DNA of 64,000 nucleotides from Sphingomonas aquatilis (lineage in GTDB: Bacteria; Pseudomonadota; Alphaproteobacteria; Sphingomonadales; Sphingomonadaceae): contig NZ_JACIDB010000002.1 in assembly GCF_014196115.1 (NCBI RefSeq), positions 496,001 to 560,000 of the forward strand, read 5' to 3'. Positions within the stretch are counted from its first letter, which is position 1. Each line of letters starts with the position of its first letter. The notes beneath the pieces were generated by a model. The model was not told the DNA's origin and ran no database searches. It worked only from the letters and a program-made list of their open reading frames with translations. Of this stretch, positions 30,581 to 38,777 are shown piece after piece. Position numbers and translations under genes: made by a program.

Positions 30581-31228
30581 TCAGCGCGCGGTCGTGCCCC
30601 GTTGCGTCAGCAGCGCGGCCTGTCGTGCCGAAACCTGCCTGACAATCCGAACCATCAGGATGACGAGCGGTACGTCGATCGCGAGCAGCGCCACGTCCGC
30701 CCAGCGTGCGGCCGCGAGGTGCGACGCACGGTGCGCCTCATCCATCAGCGTTCCGCCGATCGGTCCGAACAGATTGGCGAGCAGCCACAACCCCCACCAC
30801 CAGCGCAGCAGCGCGGGCACCGGCACCGTGTGGGGCGCAACCGGATCGATGCTCGTCCGCCAGATGTCCACCATGCCGCGAAACGGGCGCCACAGGTTGA
30901 GCACGGGAAGGAAGAATCGTCCGACCGCCCACCCCGGCGACACCGCGATCCGGTCGCTCAGTGCATGCGCACGGACGGCGGCGCGATACACCCAGCGCAG
31001 GACCAATACGATCGTGACGAGATGGACCAGGATCGCGACCGAGCCGATCGCCTCGCCGACCGGTGCCGCTTGGGCAAGATGGTCGGGTGAGGGTGTGCCG
31101 CCTAAGGCCGCCACAGTGCTCAGGGCGAAGACGGCATAGGCCGCGACCGCCGCCTGACAGGCCAGCCATATCCACAGCCACGCCACGGTCGCCTTCGCTC
31201 CCGTCTTCGGCGCTGCCGCAATGTCCAT
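30581..31228 (-). CDS. DUF4328-type integral membrane protein, copy 2
   Basis: 215 residues, paralogue of the previous gene. It shares SPGWAVGRFFLPVLNLWRPFRGMVDIW and LRWWWGLWLLANLFGPIGG, with membrane helices at VAWLWIWLACQAAVAAYAVF, AILVHLVTIVLVLRWVY and VALLAIDVPLVILMVRIV. I chose the start at 31228 (MDIAAAPK) because it precedes the first helix and follows a G-rich ribosome-binding site. The much longer open frame upstream crosses the serC leader on the opposite strand and is non-coding. Function unknown. Confidence 0.75.
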   Translation of the reverse strand: MDIAAAPKTGAKATVAWLWIWLACQAAVAAYAVFALSTVAALGGTPSPDHLAQAAPVGEAIGSVAILVHLVTIVLVLRWVYRAAVRAHALSDRIAVSPGWAVGRFFLPVLNLWRPFRGMVDIWRTSIDPVAPHTVPVPALLRWWWGLWLLANLFGPIGGTLMDEAHRASHLAAARWADVALLAIDVPLVILMVRIVRQVSARQAALLTQRGTTAR

Positions 31229-31354
31229 GGCCTCATCCCCCCTTCGCCCTGTCAGGTTAGTATCGTGCAGCCCGCGCGAATGGTCGATCCGAACTTTTGC
31301 ACGCCTTTTGAGTTGCCAGCGCCGGCACGTGCCACTAGGGCGGTAGGCGGGCCA

Positions 31355-31392
31355 CGCCGTCCCAACGCGGCGCGCGCTCTCTGTGAGGAGAG
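31355..31392 (+). promoter_or_regulatory. serC leader RNA with two hairpins, ribosome-binding site in the second
   Basis: Hairpin 1 pairs CGCCG (31355-31359) with CGGCG (31368-31372). Hairpin 2 pairs CTCTC (31377-31381) with GAGAG (31388-31392), and its 3' arm is part of the AGGAGAG ribosome-binding site before the serC TTG. Alphaproteobacterial serC operons are known to carry a conserved serC RNA motif that ends near the ribosome-binding site. This is a match by layout only. A covariance-model search (Rfam serC) would settle it. Confidence 0.5.
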
Positions 31393-31397
31393 ATACA

Positions 31398-32555
31398 TTG
31401 ACGGATACCGCCACCGCACCCGCCGTTACGGGTGCGACCAAGCCGACCACCAAACCGGCACGCCCCTTCTTCAGCTCCGGTCCCTGCGCCAAGCCTCCGG
31501 GCTGGGATGCGTCGAAGCTCGCCACCGATTCGCTCGGCCGTTCGCATCGCTCCAAGATCGGCAAGCAGCGCCTGCAATATTGCATCGATCTGATGCGCGA
31601 GCTGCTGAACCTGCCCGACACGCACCGCATCGGCATCGTGCCGGGCAGCGACACGGGCGCGTTCGAGATGGCGATGTGGACGATGCTCGGCGCGCGTCCC
31701 GTGACGGCGCTCGCGTGGGAAAGCTTCGGCGAAGGCTGGGTGACGGATGCCGTCAAGCAGCTCAAGATCGACCCCACCGTCATCCGCGCGGATTACGGCC
31801 AGCTGCCCGACCTCGGCCAGATCGACTGGACGAATGACGTGCTGTTCACCTGGAACGGCACCACCAGCGGCGTGCGGGTGCCGAATGCGGACTTTATCCC
31901 GGACACCCGCGAGGGCCTGTCCTTCGCCGACGCGACCAGCGGCGTGTTCGCCTATGATATCGACTGGTCGAAGATCGATGTCGCGACGTTCAGCTGGCAG
32001 AAGGTGCTTGGCGGCGAGGGCGGTCATGGCGTCCTGATCCTCGGCCCCCGCGCGGTCGAGCGGCTGGAAAGTTACACGCCGGCCTGGCCGCTGCCCAAGG
32101 TGTTCCGCCTGGTGTCGAAGGGCAAGCTGACCGAAGGCATCTTCAAGGGCGAGACGATCAACACGCCGTCGATGCTGGCGGTGGAGGATTGCATCGCCAG
32201 CCTCGAATGGGCGAAGTCGTTGGGTGCGGGCGGCTTGATCGCGCGCTCGGACGCCAATGCGGCGGCGCTCGACCGGATCGTCGCGGAGCGCGACTGGCTC
32301 GGCCACCTCGCGCAGGACCCGGCATCGCGGTCGAAGACCAGCGTGTGCCTGACCGTGGAGGGCGCCGACGAAGCGTTCATCAAGGCGATGGCCGGCGCGC
32401 TGGAAAAGGAAGGCGCCGCCTTCGACGTCGCCGGATATCGCGATGCCCCGGCGGGCCTGCGCATCTGGTGCGGCGCCACGGTCGATACCGCGGATATCGA
32501 GGCGCTCGGTCCGTGGCTCGACTGGGCCTACGCGACCGCCAAGGCTGCGGCCTAA
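31398..32555 (+). CDS. serC: phosphoserine aminotransferase
   Basis: PLP enzyme of 385 residues that transaminates 3-phosphohydroxypyruvate to phosphoserine. The PLP lysine is Lys202 in FSWQKVLGGEGGH. Other features are FSSGPCAKPPGW at the N-terminus and GSDTGAFEMAMW. It belongs to the longer alphaproteobacterial SerC group. The start is TTG at 31398, chosen because AGGAGAG lies just upstream. A GTG at 31383 would place the ribosome-binding site inside the coding sequence. Followed by serA, the previous step of the pathway. Confidence 0.94.
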   Translation: MTDTATAPAVTGATKPTTKPARPFFSSGPCAKPPGWDASKLATDSLGRSHRSKIGKQRLQYCIDLMRELLNLPDTHRIGIVPGSDTGAFEMAMWTMLGARPVTALAWESFGEGWVTDAVKQLKIDPTVIRADYGQLPDLGQIDWTNDVLFTWNGTTSGVRVPNADFIPDTREGLSFADATSGVFAYDIDWSKIDVATFSWQKVLGGEGGHGVLILGPRAVERLESYTPAWPLPKVFRLVSKGKLTEGIFKGETINTPSMLAVEDCIASLEWAKSLGAGGLIARSDANAAALDRIVAERDWLGHLAQDPASRSKTSVCLTVEGADEAFIKAMAGALEKEGAAFDVAGYRDAPAGLRIWCGATVDTADIEALGPWLDWAYATAKAAA

Positions 32556-32562
32556 TCCTCAT

Positions 32563-32648
32563 TGTCACCCCGGGCTTGACCCGGGGTCCCGCTTCTTCCC
32601 GCCGCCCGCTGCAATTAAGCGGGACCCCGGCTCAAGGCCGGGGTGACG
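32563..32648. repeat. family D palindromic repeat, copy 4
   Basis: 86 bp in the 117-bp serC-serA gap. Ends are GTCACCCCGG and its reverse complement; inner arms are GGGTCCCGC and GCGGGACCCC. It lies inside the presumed serC-serA transcript, so it may tune the ratio of the two mRNAs. Confidence 0.85.
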
Positions 32649-32672
32649 GCGTATCTCTTCAAGGACACTCTT

Positions 32673-34250
32673 ATGCCCAAAGTCCTCATCAGCGACAAAA
32701 TGGACCCCAAGGCCGCGCAGATCTTTCGCGAGCGCGGTGTCGAGGTCGACGAGATCACCGGCAAGACGCCGGACGAACTGAAGGCGATCATCGGCCAGTA
32801 TGACGGCCTCGCCATCCGCAGCTCGACCAAGGTCACCAAGGATATCCTCGAGCACGCGACCAACCTGAAGGTCGTCGGCCGCGCCGGCATCGGCGTCGAC
32901 AACGTCGACATCCCCGCCGCCAGCGCCAAGGGCGTCGTGGTGATGAACACGCCGTTCGGCAATTCGATCACCACCGCCGAACACGCCATCGCGTTGATGT
33001 TCGCGCTCGCCCGCCAACTACCTGAGGCGGATGCCTCGACGCAGGCGGGCAAGTGGGAAAAGAACCGCTTCATGGGCGTCGAGCTGACCGCGAAGACGCT
33101 GGGCCTGATCGGTGCCGGCAATATCGGCAGCATCGTTGCCGACCGCGCGCGCGGCCTGAAGATGAAGGTCGTGGCGTTTGATCCGTTCCTGACGCCGGAA
33201 CGTGCGATCGAGATGGGCGTCGAGAAGGTGACGCTCGACGAATTGCTCGCGCGTGCCGACTTCATCACGCTGCACACGCCGTTGACCGATCAGACGCGCA
33301 ACATCCTGTCGGCCGAGAATCTCGCCAAGACGAAGAAGGGCGTGCGCATCATCAATTGCGCGCGCGGCGGCCTGCTCGACGAGGCGGCGCTGAAGGAAGG
33401 CCTCGATTCGGGCCATATCGCCGGCGCCGCGCTCGACGTGTTCGTCGAGGAGCCGGCCAAGGCGTCGCCGCTGTTCGGCACGCCGAACTTCGTCAGCACG
33501 CCGCATCTCGGCGCATCGACCACCGAAGCGCAGGTCAATGTCGCGATCCAGGTCGCCGAGCAGATGGCCGACTTCCTGGTGTCGGGCGGCGTCACCAACG
33601 CGCTCAACATGCCGAGCCTGTCCGCTGAGGAAGCGCCGAAGCTGAAGCCCTATATGGCGCTTGCGGAGAAGCTGGGTTCGCTGGTCGGGCAGCTCACCAC
33701 CGGCGCGATCAGCCGCATCTCCGTCCATACCGAAGGCGCGGCGGCGGACCTCAATGCCAAGCCGATCGTCAGCGCGGTGCTCGCCGGGTTCCTGCGCAAC
33801 CAGACCGACACGGTGAACATGGTCAACGCGCCGCTGCTCGCCCGCGATCGTGGTGTCGAGGTGCGTGAGGTGCGGACCGAGCGCGAGGGCGATTACCACA
33901 CGCTGCTGCGCGTGTCGGTGAAGACCGCGGACGGCGAACGCTCGGTCGCGGGGACGCTGTTCGGCGATCAGGCGCCGCGCTTGGTCGAGCTGTTCGGCAT
34001 CAAGGTGGAGGCCGATCTCGCCGGCCCGATGCTCTATGTCGTCAACGAGGACGCGCCGGGCTTCATCGGCCGTCTCGGCACGACGCTGGGCGAGGCGGGC
34101 GTCAACATCGGCACCTTCCACCTCGGCCGCCGTTCGGCGGGCGGCGAGGCGGTGCTGCTGCTCTCGGTTGACGAAGCGGTGAGCGCGGACCTGCTCGCGA
34201 AGGTGAAGGCGCTGCCGGGCGTGAAGACCGCAATGGGCCTGGCGTTCTGA
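32673..34250 (+). CDS. serA: D-3-phosphoglycerate dehydrogenase
   Basis: First step of serine synthesis. 525 residues, the long type: catalytic and NAD-binding halves (GAGNIGSIVADRA Rossmann loop, INCARGGLLDEAAL, STPHLGASTTEAQ), an intervening ASB domain, then an ACT domain (about 450-525, MLYVVNEDAPGFIGRLGTTL) that usually gives serine feedback. The start at 32673 (MPKVLISDKM) follows AAGGA by 7 nt. Downstream of serC, likely one transcript. Confidence 0.97.
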   Translation: MPKVLISDKMDPKAAQIFRERGVEVDEITGKTPDELKAIIGQYDGLAIRSSTKVTKDILEHATNLKVVGRAGIGVDNVDIPAASAKGVVVMNTPFGNSITTAEHAIALMFALARQLPEADASTQAGKWEKNRFMGVELTAKTLGLIGAGNIGSIVADRARGLKMKVVAFDPFLTPERAIEMGVEKVTLDELLARADFITLHTPLTDQTRNILSAENLAKTKKGVRIINCARGGLLDEAALKEGLDSGHIAGAALDVFVEEPAKASPLFGTPNFVSTPHLGASTTEAQVNVAIQVAEQMADFLVSGGVTNALNMPSLSAEEAPKLKPYMALAEKLGSLVGQLTTGAISRISVHTEGAAADLNAKPIVSAVLAGFLRNQTDTVNMVNAPLLARDRGVEVREVRTEREGDYHTLLRVSVKTADGERSVAGTLFGDQAPRLVELFGIKVEADLAGPMLYVVNEDAPGFIGRLGTTLGEAGVNIGTFHLGRRSAGGEAVLLLSVDEAVSADLLAKVKALPGVKTAMGLAF

Positions 34251-34257
34251 TGATGGG

Positions 34258-34288
34258 CCGGGCAGCGCCGCGATACGGCGTTGCCCGG
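34258..34288 (+). other. strong hairpin between serA and hisZ
   Basis: CCGGGCAGCGCCG pairs with CGGCGTTGCCCGG (13 bp, one G-U) around CGATA. There is no T-run, so it is not a classic terminator. It may end the serA message or protect it. Confidence 0.45.
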
Positions 34289-34318
34289 TCCCGCGGCTGG
34301 CGATAGGGCGGCGTGATC

Positions 34319-35419
34319 ATGACTCCCCTGCTTCCCGAAGGTTTTCGCGACCGCCTGCCGCCCCATGCCGATGCCGCCGCGGCGATCGAGGCGCGCGCGC
34401 TGGAGGCGGCCCGCCTCTATGGCTATGAACGCGCCGATCCGCCGTTGGTGGAATATGCCGATGCGCTGGGATCGCGGTTGAAGGACGGCGCGCTGACCGA
34501 TGCGGTGCGCTACGTCGATCCTGTGTCGCAGCGGACGCTGGCGATCCGCCCCGATGTGACCGCACAGATCGCGCGGATCGCCGCGACGCGCATGGGGCAT
34601 CACCCGCGGCCCGTGCGCCTGTCCTATGCGGGACCCGTGCTGAAACTGCGCAGTCCCGAACTCGCACCGGCGCGCGAATGGCGGCAGATCGGCTGCGAGC
34701 TGATCGGCCTCGATTCGATCCCCGCAGCGCAGGAAGTGGTGGCGGTCGCGGTGTCGGCGCTGACTGCGGCGGGGGCGAACGGGCTGTCGATCGACTTCAC
34801 CTTGCCCGATCTGGTCGATACGCTGGCAGCCGGGCCGTTCCCGGTCGCGGCAGACAAGATCGACACGTTGCGCGATCGGCTGGACGCCAAGGATGCCGGC
34901 GCGGTGGCGGCACTGGCGCCGGACTATCTGCCGCTGGTCGAGGCGGCGGGGCCGTTCGCATCGGCACTGGAGCGACTGCGCGCGTTCGATCGTGATGGGG
35001 TGCTGGCGAGCCGGCTCGACGGGTTGGCCGCGATCGCCGCCGGCATGGGGGACGGCGTCACGCTGACGCTCGATCCGACCGAGCGGCATGGCTTCGAATA
35101 TCAGACGTGGCTCGGCTTCTCGCTGTTCATCGCCGGCGCGCCGCGCGAGGTGGGCCGCGGCGGCACGTACACCGTGATGCACGAAGGCGGGGCGGAAGAA
35201 GCGGCCACCGGCTTCTCGCTCTACGCCGACGCGATTCTGGCGACCGCTGGTCCGGTCGAGCGCCGCCGCCTGTTCCTGCCCTTCGGCACGCCGGCCGAGG
35301 CGGGTGCGGCGATGCGCGCGGCGGGCTGGGTCACGGTCGCGGCGCTGGAGGCGGACGATACGCCCGAAGCGCAGCTGGCGACGCACGTTTACGCGGACGG
35401 TGCGGCGCGAGCGCTGTAA
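34319..35419 (+). CDS. hisZ: ATP phosphoribosyltransferase regulatory subunit
   Basis: HisRS-like paralogue that partners the short HisG in the first step of histidine synthesis. 366 residues. It retains class II synthetase-like segments (PLLPEGFRDRLPPHA, LAIRPDVTAQIARIAATRM, REWRQIGCELIG) but no anticodon domain. The start is uncertain between GTG 34313 and ATG 34319; I take 34319. In most alphaproteobacteria hisZ precedes purA, as here (with a small ORF between). hisG is not in the window. Confidence 0.9.
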   Translation: MTPLLPEGFRDRLPPHADAAAAIEARALEAARLYGYERADPPLVEYADALGSRLKDGALTDAVRYVDPVSQRTLAIRPDVTAQIARIAATRMGHHPRPVRLSYAGPVLKLRSPELAPAREWRQIGCELIGLDSIPAAQEVVAVAVSALTAAGANGLSIDFTLPDLVDTLAAGPFPVAADKIDTLRDRLDAKDAGAVAALAPDYLPLVEAAGPFASALERLRAFDRDGVLASRLDGLAAIAAGMGDGVTLTLDPTERHGFEYQTWLGFSLFIAGAPREVGRGGTYTVMHEGGAEEAATGFSLYADAILATAGPVERRRLFLPFGTPAEAGAAMRAAGWVTVAALEADDTPEAQLATHVYADGAARAL

Positions 35420-35499
35420 CTTTGCGGTGACATATGGCCGAATCGGCGCTTACGTTGGATGCGGCGGCGATCCTGCCGTCACTCCAATGGGAGACAGCG

Positions 35500-35592
35500 A
35501 TGTCGTTTGGTGACGTGTGCCTGTTCCTTGGGGCGTTGTTTGGCTTCGGCACCCTCCTGTTGAAGGTGGTCGAAGTGGCGCGTCACAAGTAA
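35500..35592 (+). CDS. 30-residue hydrophobic single-helix peptide
   Basis: A short ORF of 30 residues, MSFGDVCLFLGALFGFGTLLL then KVVEVARHK. One membrane helix (about 5-21) is followed by a basic tail. GGGAG lies 6 nt before the ATG. This is the size and plan of many small membrane proteins, including type I toxins and holin-like peptides, but the sequence is not recognised. It is followed by two hairpins, and a stretch very like its ribosome-binding-site and start region recurs at 35670-35696. It may be a real gene; expression is unproven. Confidence 0.45.
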   Translation: MSFGDVCLFLGALFGFGTLLLKVVEVARHK

Positions 35593-35604
35593 GGTGCAAC
35601 GGGC

Positions 35605-35630
35605 GGGGGATACGCGGCAACGTGTCCCCC
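35605..35630 (+). other. hairpin 1 downstream of the small ORF
   Basis: GGGGGATAC (35605-35613) pairs with GTGTCCCCC (35622-35630) with one G-U pair and an 8-nt loop. No T-run follows. Confidence 0.5.
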
Positions 35631-35637
35631 AAACGAT

Positions 35638-35669
35638 TGAACCCCCGCCACGGCAATGACGGGGGTTCA
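35638..35669 (+). other. hairpin 2 downstream of the small ORF
   Basis: TGAACCCCCG (35638-35647) pairs perfectly with CGGGGGTTCA (35660-35669). Terminator-like but without a T-run. The direct repeat of the small-ORF start region begins immediately after it, at 35670. Confidence 0.55.
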
Positions 35670-35860
35670 TCCAATGGCAGTGCCATGTCGTTTGGTACAT
35701 TTCACATAGCGCATCACGGCCGTTTTGGCAATCCGCCGCTCCACCATTGACCCGTCGCCTGCATCCCGGTAGCTGCGCGCTCGTATTTCAGGACCATCCG
35801 TTGCGCCGAGTCCTGTCGAAGGGCGCAGGGGATCACGCCGGCAGGCGGAGACCTGTATCC

Positions 35861-37150
35861 ATGGCCAACGTAGCAGTCATCGGCGCGCAATGGGGCGACG
35901 AGGGCAAGGGCAAGATCGTCGACTGGCTCGCCGAGCGCGCCGACATGGTCGTGCGCTTCCAGGGCGGGCACAACGCCGGCCACACGCTGGTCGTCGGCGA
36001 GAACGTCTACAAATTGTCGCTGCTGCCGTCGGGCATCGTGCGTGGCACGCCCTCCGTCATCGGCAATGGCGTGGTGCTCGACCCCTGGGCGCTGAAGGCC
36101 GAGATCGAGCGGCTGGGCGAGCAGGGCGTATCGGCGACGCCGGAAACGCTGCGCATCGCAGACACCTGCGCGCTGATCCTGCCGCTGCACCGCGACCTCG
36201 ACGGGTTGCGCGAGGATGCCTCGGGTGCGGGCAAGATCGGCACCACGCGCCGCGGTATCGGCCCGGCGTACGAGGACAAAGTCGGTCGCCGCGCGATCCG
36301 CGTGTGCGATCTGGGGCACCTCGACGATCTGGGACCGCAGCTCGACCGGCTGCTGGCGCATCACGACGCGCTGCGTGCCGGGTTCGGCGCGGCGCCGATC
36401 GACCGGGCGGGGCTGCTGGAGGAATTGCGCGCGATCGCTGGTTTCGTCCTTCCCTTCGCCAAGCCGGTGTGGCGCGACCTCAACGAGGCACGCGGCCGCG
36501 GCAAGCGCATCCTGTTCGAAGGCGCGCAGGGCGTCCTGCTCGACGTCGATCACGGCACCTATCCGTTCGTCACCTCGTCCAACACGATCGCAGGCACCGC
36601 GGCGGGCGGTTCGGGCCTGGGGCCGGCGGCGGTCGGCTTCGTGCTCGGCATCGCCAAGGCCTATACGACGCGCGTCGGATCGGGGCCGTTCCCGACCGAG
36701 CTGAACGACGAGACCGGCGAGCGGTTGGGGCAGCGCGGCCATGAGTTTGGCACCGTTACGGGGCGCAAGCGGCGCTGCGGGTGGATCGATACCGTGCTGC
36801 TGCGTCAGTCGGCCGCGGTCGGCGGCATCACCGGTATCGCGCTGACCAAGATCGACGTGCTCGACGGGTTCGAGACGGTGAAGATTTGCACCGGCTATCG
36901 CCTGAATGGCGCGGAGCTCGACTATTTTCCGGCGCATGCCGCGGATCAGGCGAATGTCGAGCCGATCTACGAAGAGATGGAAGGCTGGCAGGAGTCGACC
37001 GCCGGCGCGCGCAGCTGGGCAGACCTGCCGGCACAGGCGATCAAGTATATCCGCCGCGTCGAGGAGCTGATCCGCTGCCCGGTCGCGCTGGTGTCGACCA
37101 GCCCCGAGCGGGAGGATACGATCCTGGTCCGCGATCCCTTCGCCGACTGA
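35861..37150 (+). CDS. purA: adenylosuccinate synthetase
   Basis: Joins IMP and aspartate using GTP, the first step from IMP to AMP. 429 residues, normal length. The N-terminal GTP loop is GDEGKGK (12-18) with the catalytic Asp13, then [46 protein letters not shown] and TKIDVLDG. The start at 35861 ([12 protein letters not shown]) is canonical, with GGAG upstream. The frame is open further upstream, but that part is not PurA-like. A strong terminator follows. Confidence 0.97.
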   Translation: MANVAVIGAQWGDEGKGKIVDWLAERADMVVRFQGGHNAGHTLVVGENVYKLSLLPSGIVRGTPSVIGNGVVLDPWALKAEIERLGEQGVSATPETLRIADTCALILPLHRDLDGLREDASGAGKIGTTRRGIGPAYEDKVGRRAIRVCDLGHLDDLGPQLDRLLAHHDALRAGFGAAPIDRAGLLEELRAIAGFVLPFAKPVWRDLNEARGRGKRILFEGAQGVLLDVDHGTYPFVTSSNTIAGTAAGGSGLGPAAVGFVLGIAKAYTTRVGSGPFPTELNDETGERLGQRGHEFGTVTGRKRRCGWIDTVLLRQSAAVGGITGIALTKIDVLDGFETVKICTGYRLNGAELDYFPAHAADQANVEPIYEEMEGWQESTAGARSWADLPAQAIKYIRRVEELIRCPVALVSTSPEREDTILVRDPFAD

Positions 37151-37157
37151 CGACATG

Positions 37158-37196
37158 AAAAAAGGGCCGGGTAGCCAAGCCACCCGGCCCTTTTTT
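37158..37196. terminator. bidirectional rho-independent terminator
   Basis: AAAAAAGGGCCGGGT (37158-37172) pairs perfectly with ACCCGGCCCTTTTTT (37182-37196) across a 9-nt loop. There is a T-run on both strands, so it serves purA and the convergent Thr/Gly-rich gene. Confidence 0.95.
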
Positions 37197-37212
37197 AGGC
37201 GTTAGCCAAAGA

Positions 37213-37638
37213 TTACGGGGTCGGCGTGGTGGTGCCGGTGGTGCCGCCCATGGTGCCCCCCATCGTACCCGTAGTCGACGTGCCACCCATGGTGCCGGTC
37301 GTACCGGTGCCGCCCATCGTACCGGTGGTGCTACCCGTGCCGGTGCCGGTCATGCCGCCCATCGTATCGGTCGTGCCCGGGGCGGGGGTGGTGGTCGTCG
37401 TCGAATTCGTCGTGCCGGTCGTACTGCCGTTCATGCCGGCGGTGCCGCTACGGCCACGCTTCATCGACTTGGACGAACGGCTCTGCGTCGTGGTGGTGGT
37501 GGTGCTCTGGTCGGTCGGCGACGTGGTCGTCGTCTGGCCACCCATGGAGCCGGTGGTCGAACCGCCCGTCGTGGTCTGGGCGAAAGCGGCGGTCGGGATC
37601 AGCATGGCAGCTGCCATGATCGGAAGGACCTTACGCAT
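37213..37638 (-). CDS. secreted Thr/Gly/Met-rich repetitive protein
   Basis: 141 residues. A signal peptide (1-21, ending AAFAQ) is followed by a low-complexity mature part. It has TTT and TTTTT runs, a basic patch SSKSMKRGRSG, and degenerate repeats of GTMGGT and TTGTMGG to the end. No domain. The start at 37638 has AGGAGAG 4 nt upstream. A perfect EcfG promoter at 37669-37693 marks it as a probable general-stress, envelope-directed protein. The opposite strand is also open over the whole length, but its Val/Pro-rich product is implausible. Confidence 0.72.
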   Translation of the reverse strand: MRKVLPIMAAAMLIPTAAFAQTTTGGSTTGSMGGQTTTTSPTDQSTTTTTTQSRSSKSMKRGRSGTAGMNGSTTGTTNSTTTTTPAPGTTDTMGGMTGTGTGSTTGTMGGTGTTGTMGGTSTTGTMGGTMGGTTGTTTPTP

Positions 37639-37668
37639 TGTTCTCTCCTGCAAAAATTGCTTGACCCC

Positions 37669-37693
37669 AACGGGTTAGCATGGAGAGTGTTCC
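37669..37693 (-). promoter_or_regulatory. EcfG (general stress sigma factor) type promoter
   Basis: On the minus strand GGAAC (37693-37689), then 16 nt, then CGTT (37672-37669). This is a perfect match to the EcfG consensus, 30 bp upstream of the Thr/Gly-rich gene's ATG. It overlaps the 3' margin of the gap after aroC. Confidence 0.72.
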
Positions 37694-37706
37694 GCCCTTC
37701 GCGGCC

Positions 37707-38777
37707 TCAACGGCCCGTCTGGCCCCGGTGAAGCAACGCTTGGTCCGCTAAAACCAATGCCGTCATCGCCTCGACGACGGGCACGCCGCGGATGCCGACG
37801 CAGGGGTCGTGGCGGCCTTTCGTGGCGATTTGCGTCTCCTCGCCGGTGCGCGTGATCGTGTCGACGGGGGTCAGGATCGAGCTGGTCGGCTTGAACGCGA
37901 CGCGCAACGTGATCGGCTGGCCGGTGGCGATGCCGCCCGCAATGCCGCCTGCATGGTTGGCGAGGAAGCGGGGGCCGGTATTGCCGGCGCGCATCGGGTC
38001 GGCATTCTGTTCGCCGGTCAGCGCGGCGGCGGCGAAGCCGTCCCCGATCTCGAAGCCCTTCACCGCATTGATGCTCATACAGGCCGACGCGAGTTCGCTG
38101 TCCAGCTTGGCATAGAGCGGCGCGCCCCAGCCAGCCGGCACGCCCGTCGCCTCGCACGCGACGACCGCGCCGACGGACGACCCGGACTTGCGCGCGGCAT
38201 CGACGATCGCTTCCCAGCGGGCGGCGGCGGCAGCGTCGGGGCAGAAGAAGGGGTTGGCGTCGATCTGTGCATCGTCGAACGCGGCGTAATCGATCCGGTC
38301 GCCGCCGATCGCCTCGACCCAGGCGCGGATTTTGACCTGCGGGATCACCGCCCGCGCCACCGCACCCGCCGCCACCCGGCTCGCCGTCTCGCGCGCTGAT
38401 GACCGCCCGCCGCCGCGATAGTCGCGAAAGCCATATTTGGCGTCATAGGCATAGTCGGCATGGCCGGGGCGATAGGCGAGCGCGACCTCGGAATAATCCT
38501 TCGAACGCTGGTCGACATTCTCGATCATCAGGCTGATCGGCGTGCCGGTCGTCTTGCCCTCGAACACGCCGGACAGGATGCGCACCTGATCGGGCTCGCG
38601 CCGCTGCGTGGTGAAGCGGCTGGTGCCCGGGCGGCGCTTGTCGAGCCATGGCTGGATGTCGGTCTCGCTCAAGGCGATCCCCGGCGGGCAGCCGTCGACG
38701 ACCGCGCCGATCGCGGGCCCGTGGCTTTCGCCCCAGGTGGTGAAGCGAAACAGATGGCCAAAGCTGTTGATGCTCAT
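37707..38777 (-). CDS. aroC: chorismate synthase
   Basis: Last step of the shikimate pathway: EPSP to chorismate, needing reduced FMN. 356 residues. Signatures [24 protein letters not shown], the [21 protein letters not shown] type stretch (here [16 protein letters not shown]), and [21 protein letters not shown] are intact. The start ATG at 38777 overlaps the GNAT gene's TGA (ATGA). The reading frame runs on upstream through that gene but only as a shadow. Last gene of the dnaJ-brkB-fabI-GNAT-aroC run. Confidence 0.97.
   Translation of the reverse strand: MSINSFGHLFRFTTWGESHGPAIGAVVDGCPPGIALSETDIQPWLDKRRPGTSRFTTQRREPDQVRILSGVFEGKTTGTPISLMIENVDQRSKDYSEVALAYRPGHADYAYDAKYGFRDYRGGGRSSARETASRVAAGAVARAVIPQVKIRAWVEAIGGDRIDYAAFDDAQIDANPFFCPDAAAAARWEAIVDAARKSGSSVGAVVACEATGVPAGWGAPLYAKLDSELASACMSINAVKGFEIGDGFAAAALTGEQNADPMRAGNTGPRFLANHAGGIAGGIATGQPITLRVAFKPTSSILTPVDTITRTGEETQIATKGRHDPCVGIRGVPVVEAMTALVLADQALLHRGQTGR

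Larger units (their letters stand above)
35483..35696. repeat. imperfect direct repeat bracketing the small ORF and its hairpins
   Basis: Left copy 35483-35511 and right copy 35670-35696 share TCCAATGG and ATGTCGTTTGGT (12 identical nt), separated by 6-9 nt that also resemble each other. The right copy opens only a 21-codon frame ([12 protein letters not shown]...). The rest of the hisZ-purA gap (35697-35860) shows nothing else beyond purA's leader. Confidence 0.55.

Noticed and set aside
33018..34121. Long antisense frame across serA
   Set aside because: Shadow of a conserved gene; no domain or ribosome-binding site.
35797..35830. Degraded half of a family E repeat (TGTCGAAGGG) before purA
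   Set aside because: Only about ten bases match and no partner arm is visible; too short to call.
37226..37678. Val/Pro-rich frame antisense to the Thr/Gly-rich protein
   Set aside because: Composition is implausible, it has no ribosome-binding site, and it is an artefact of the repetitive codons of the opposite gene.
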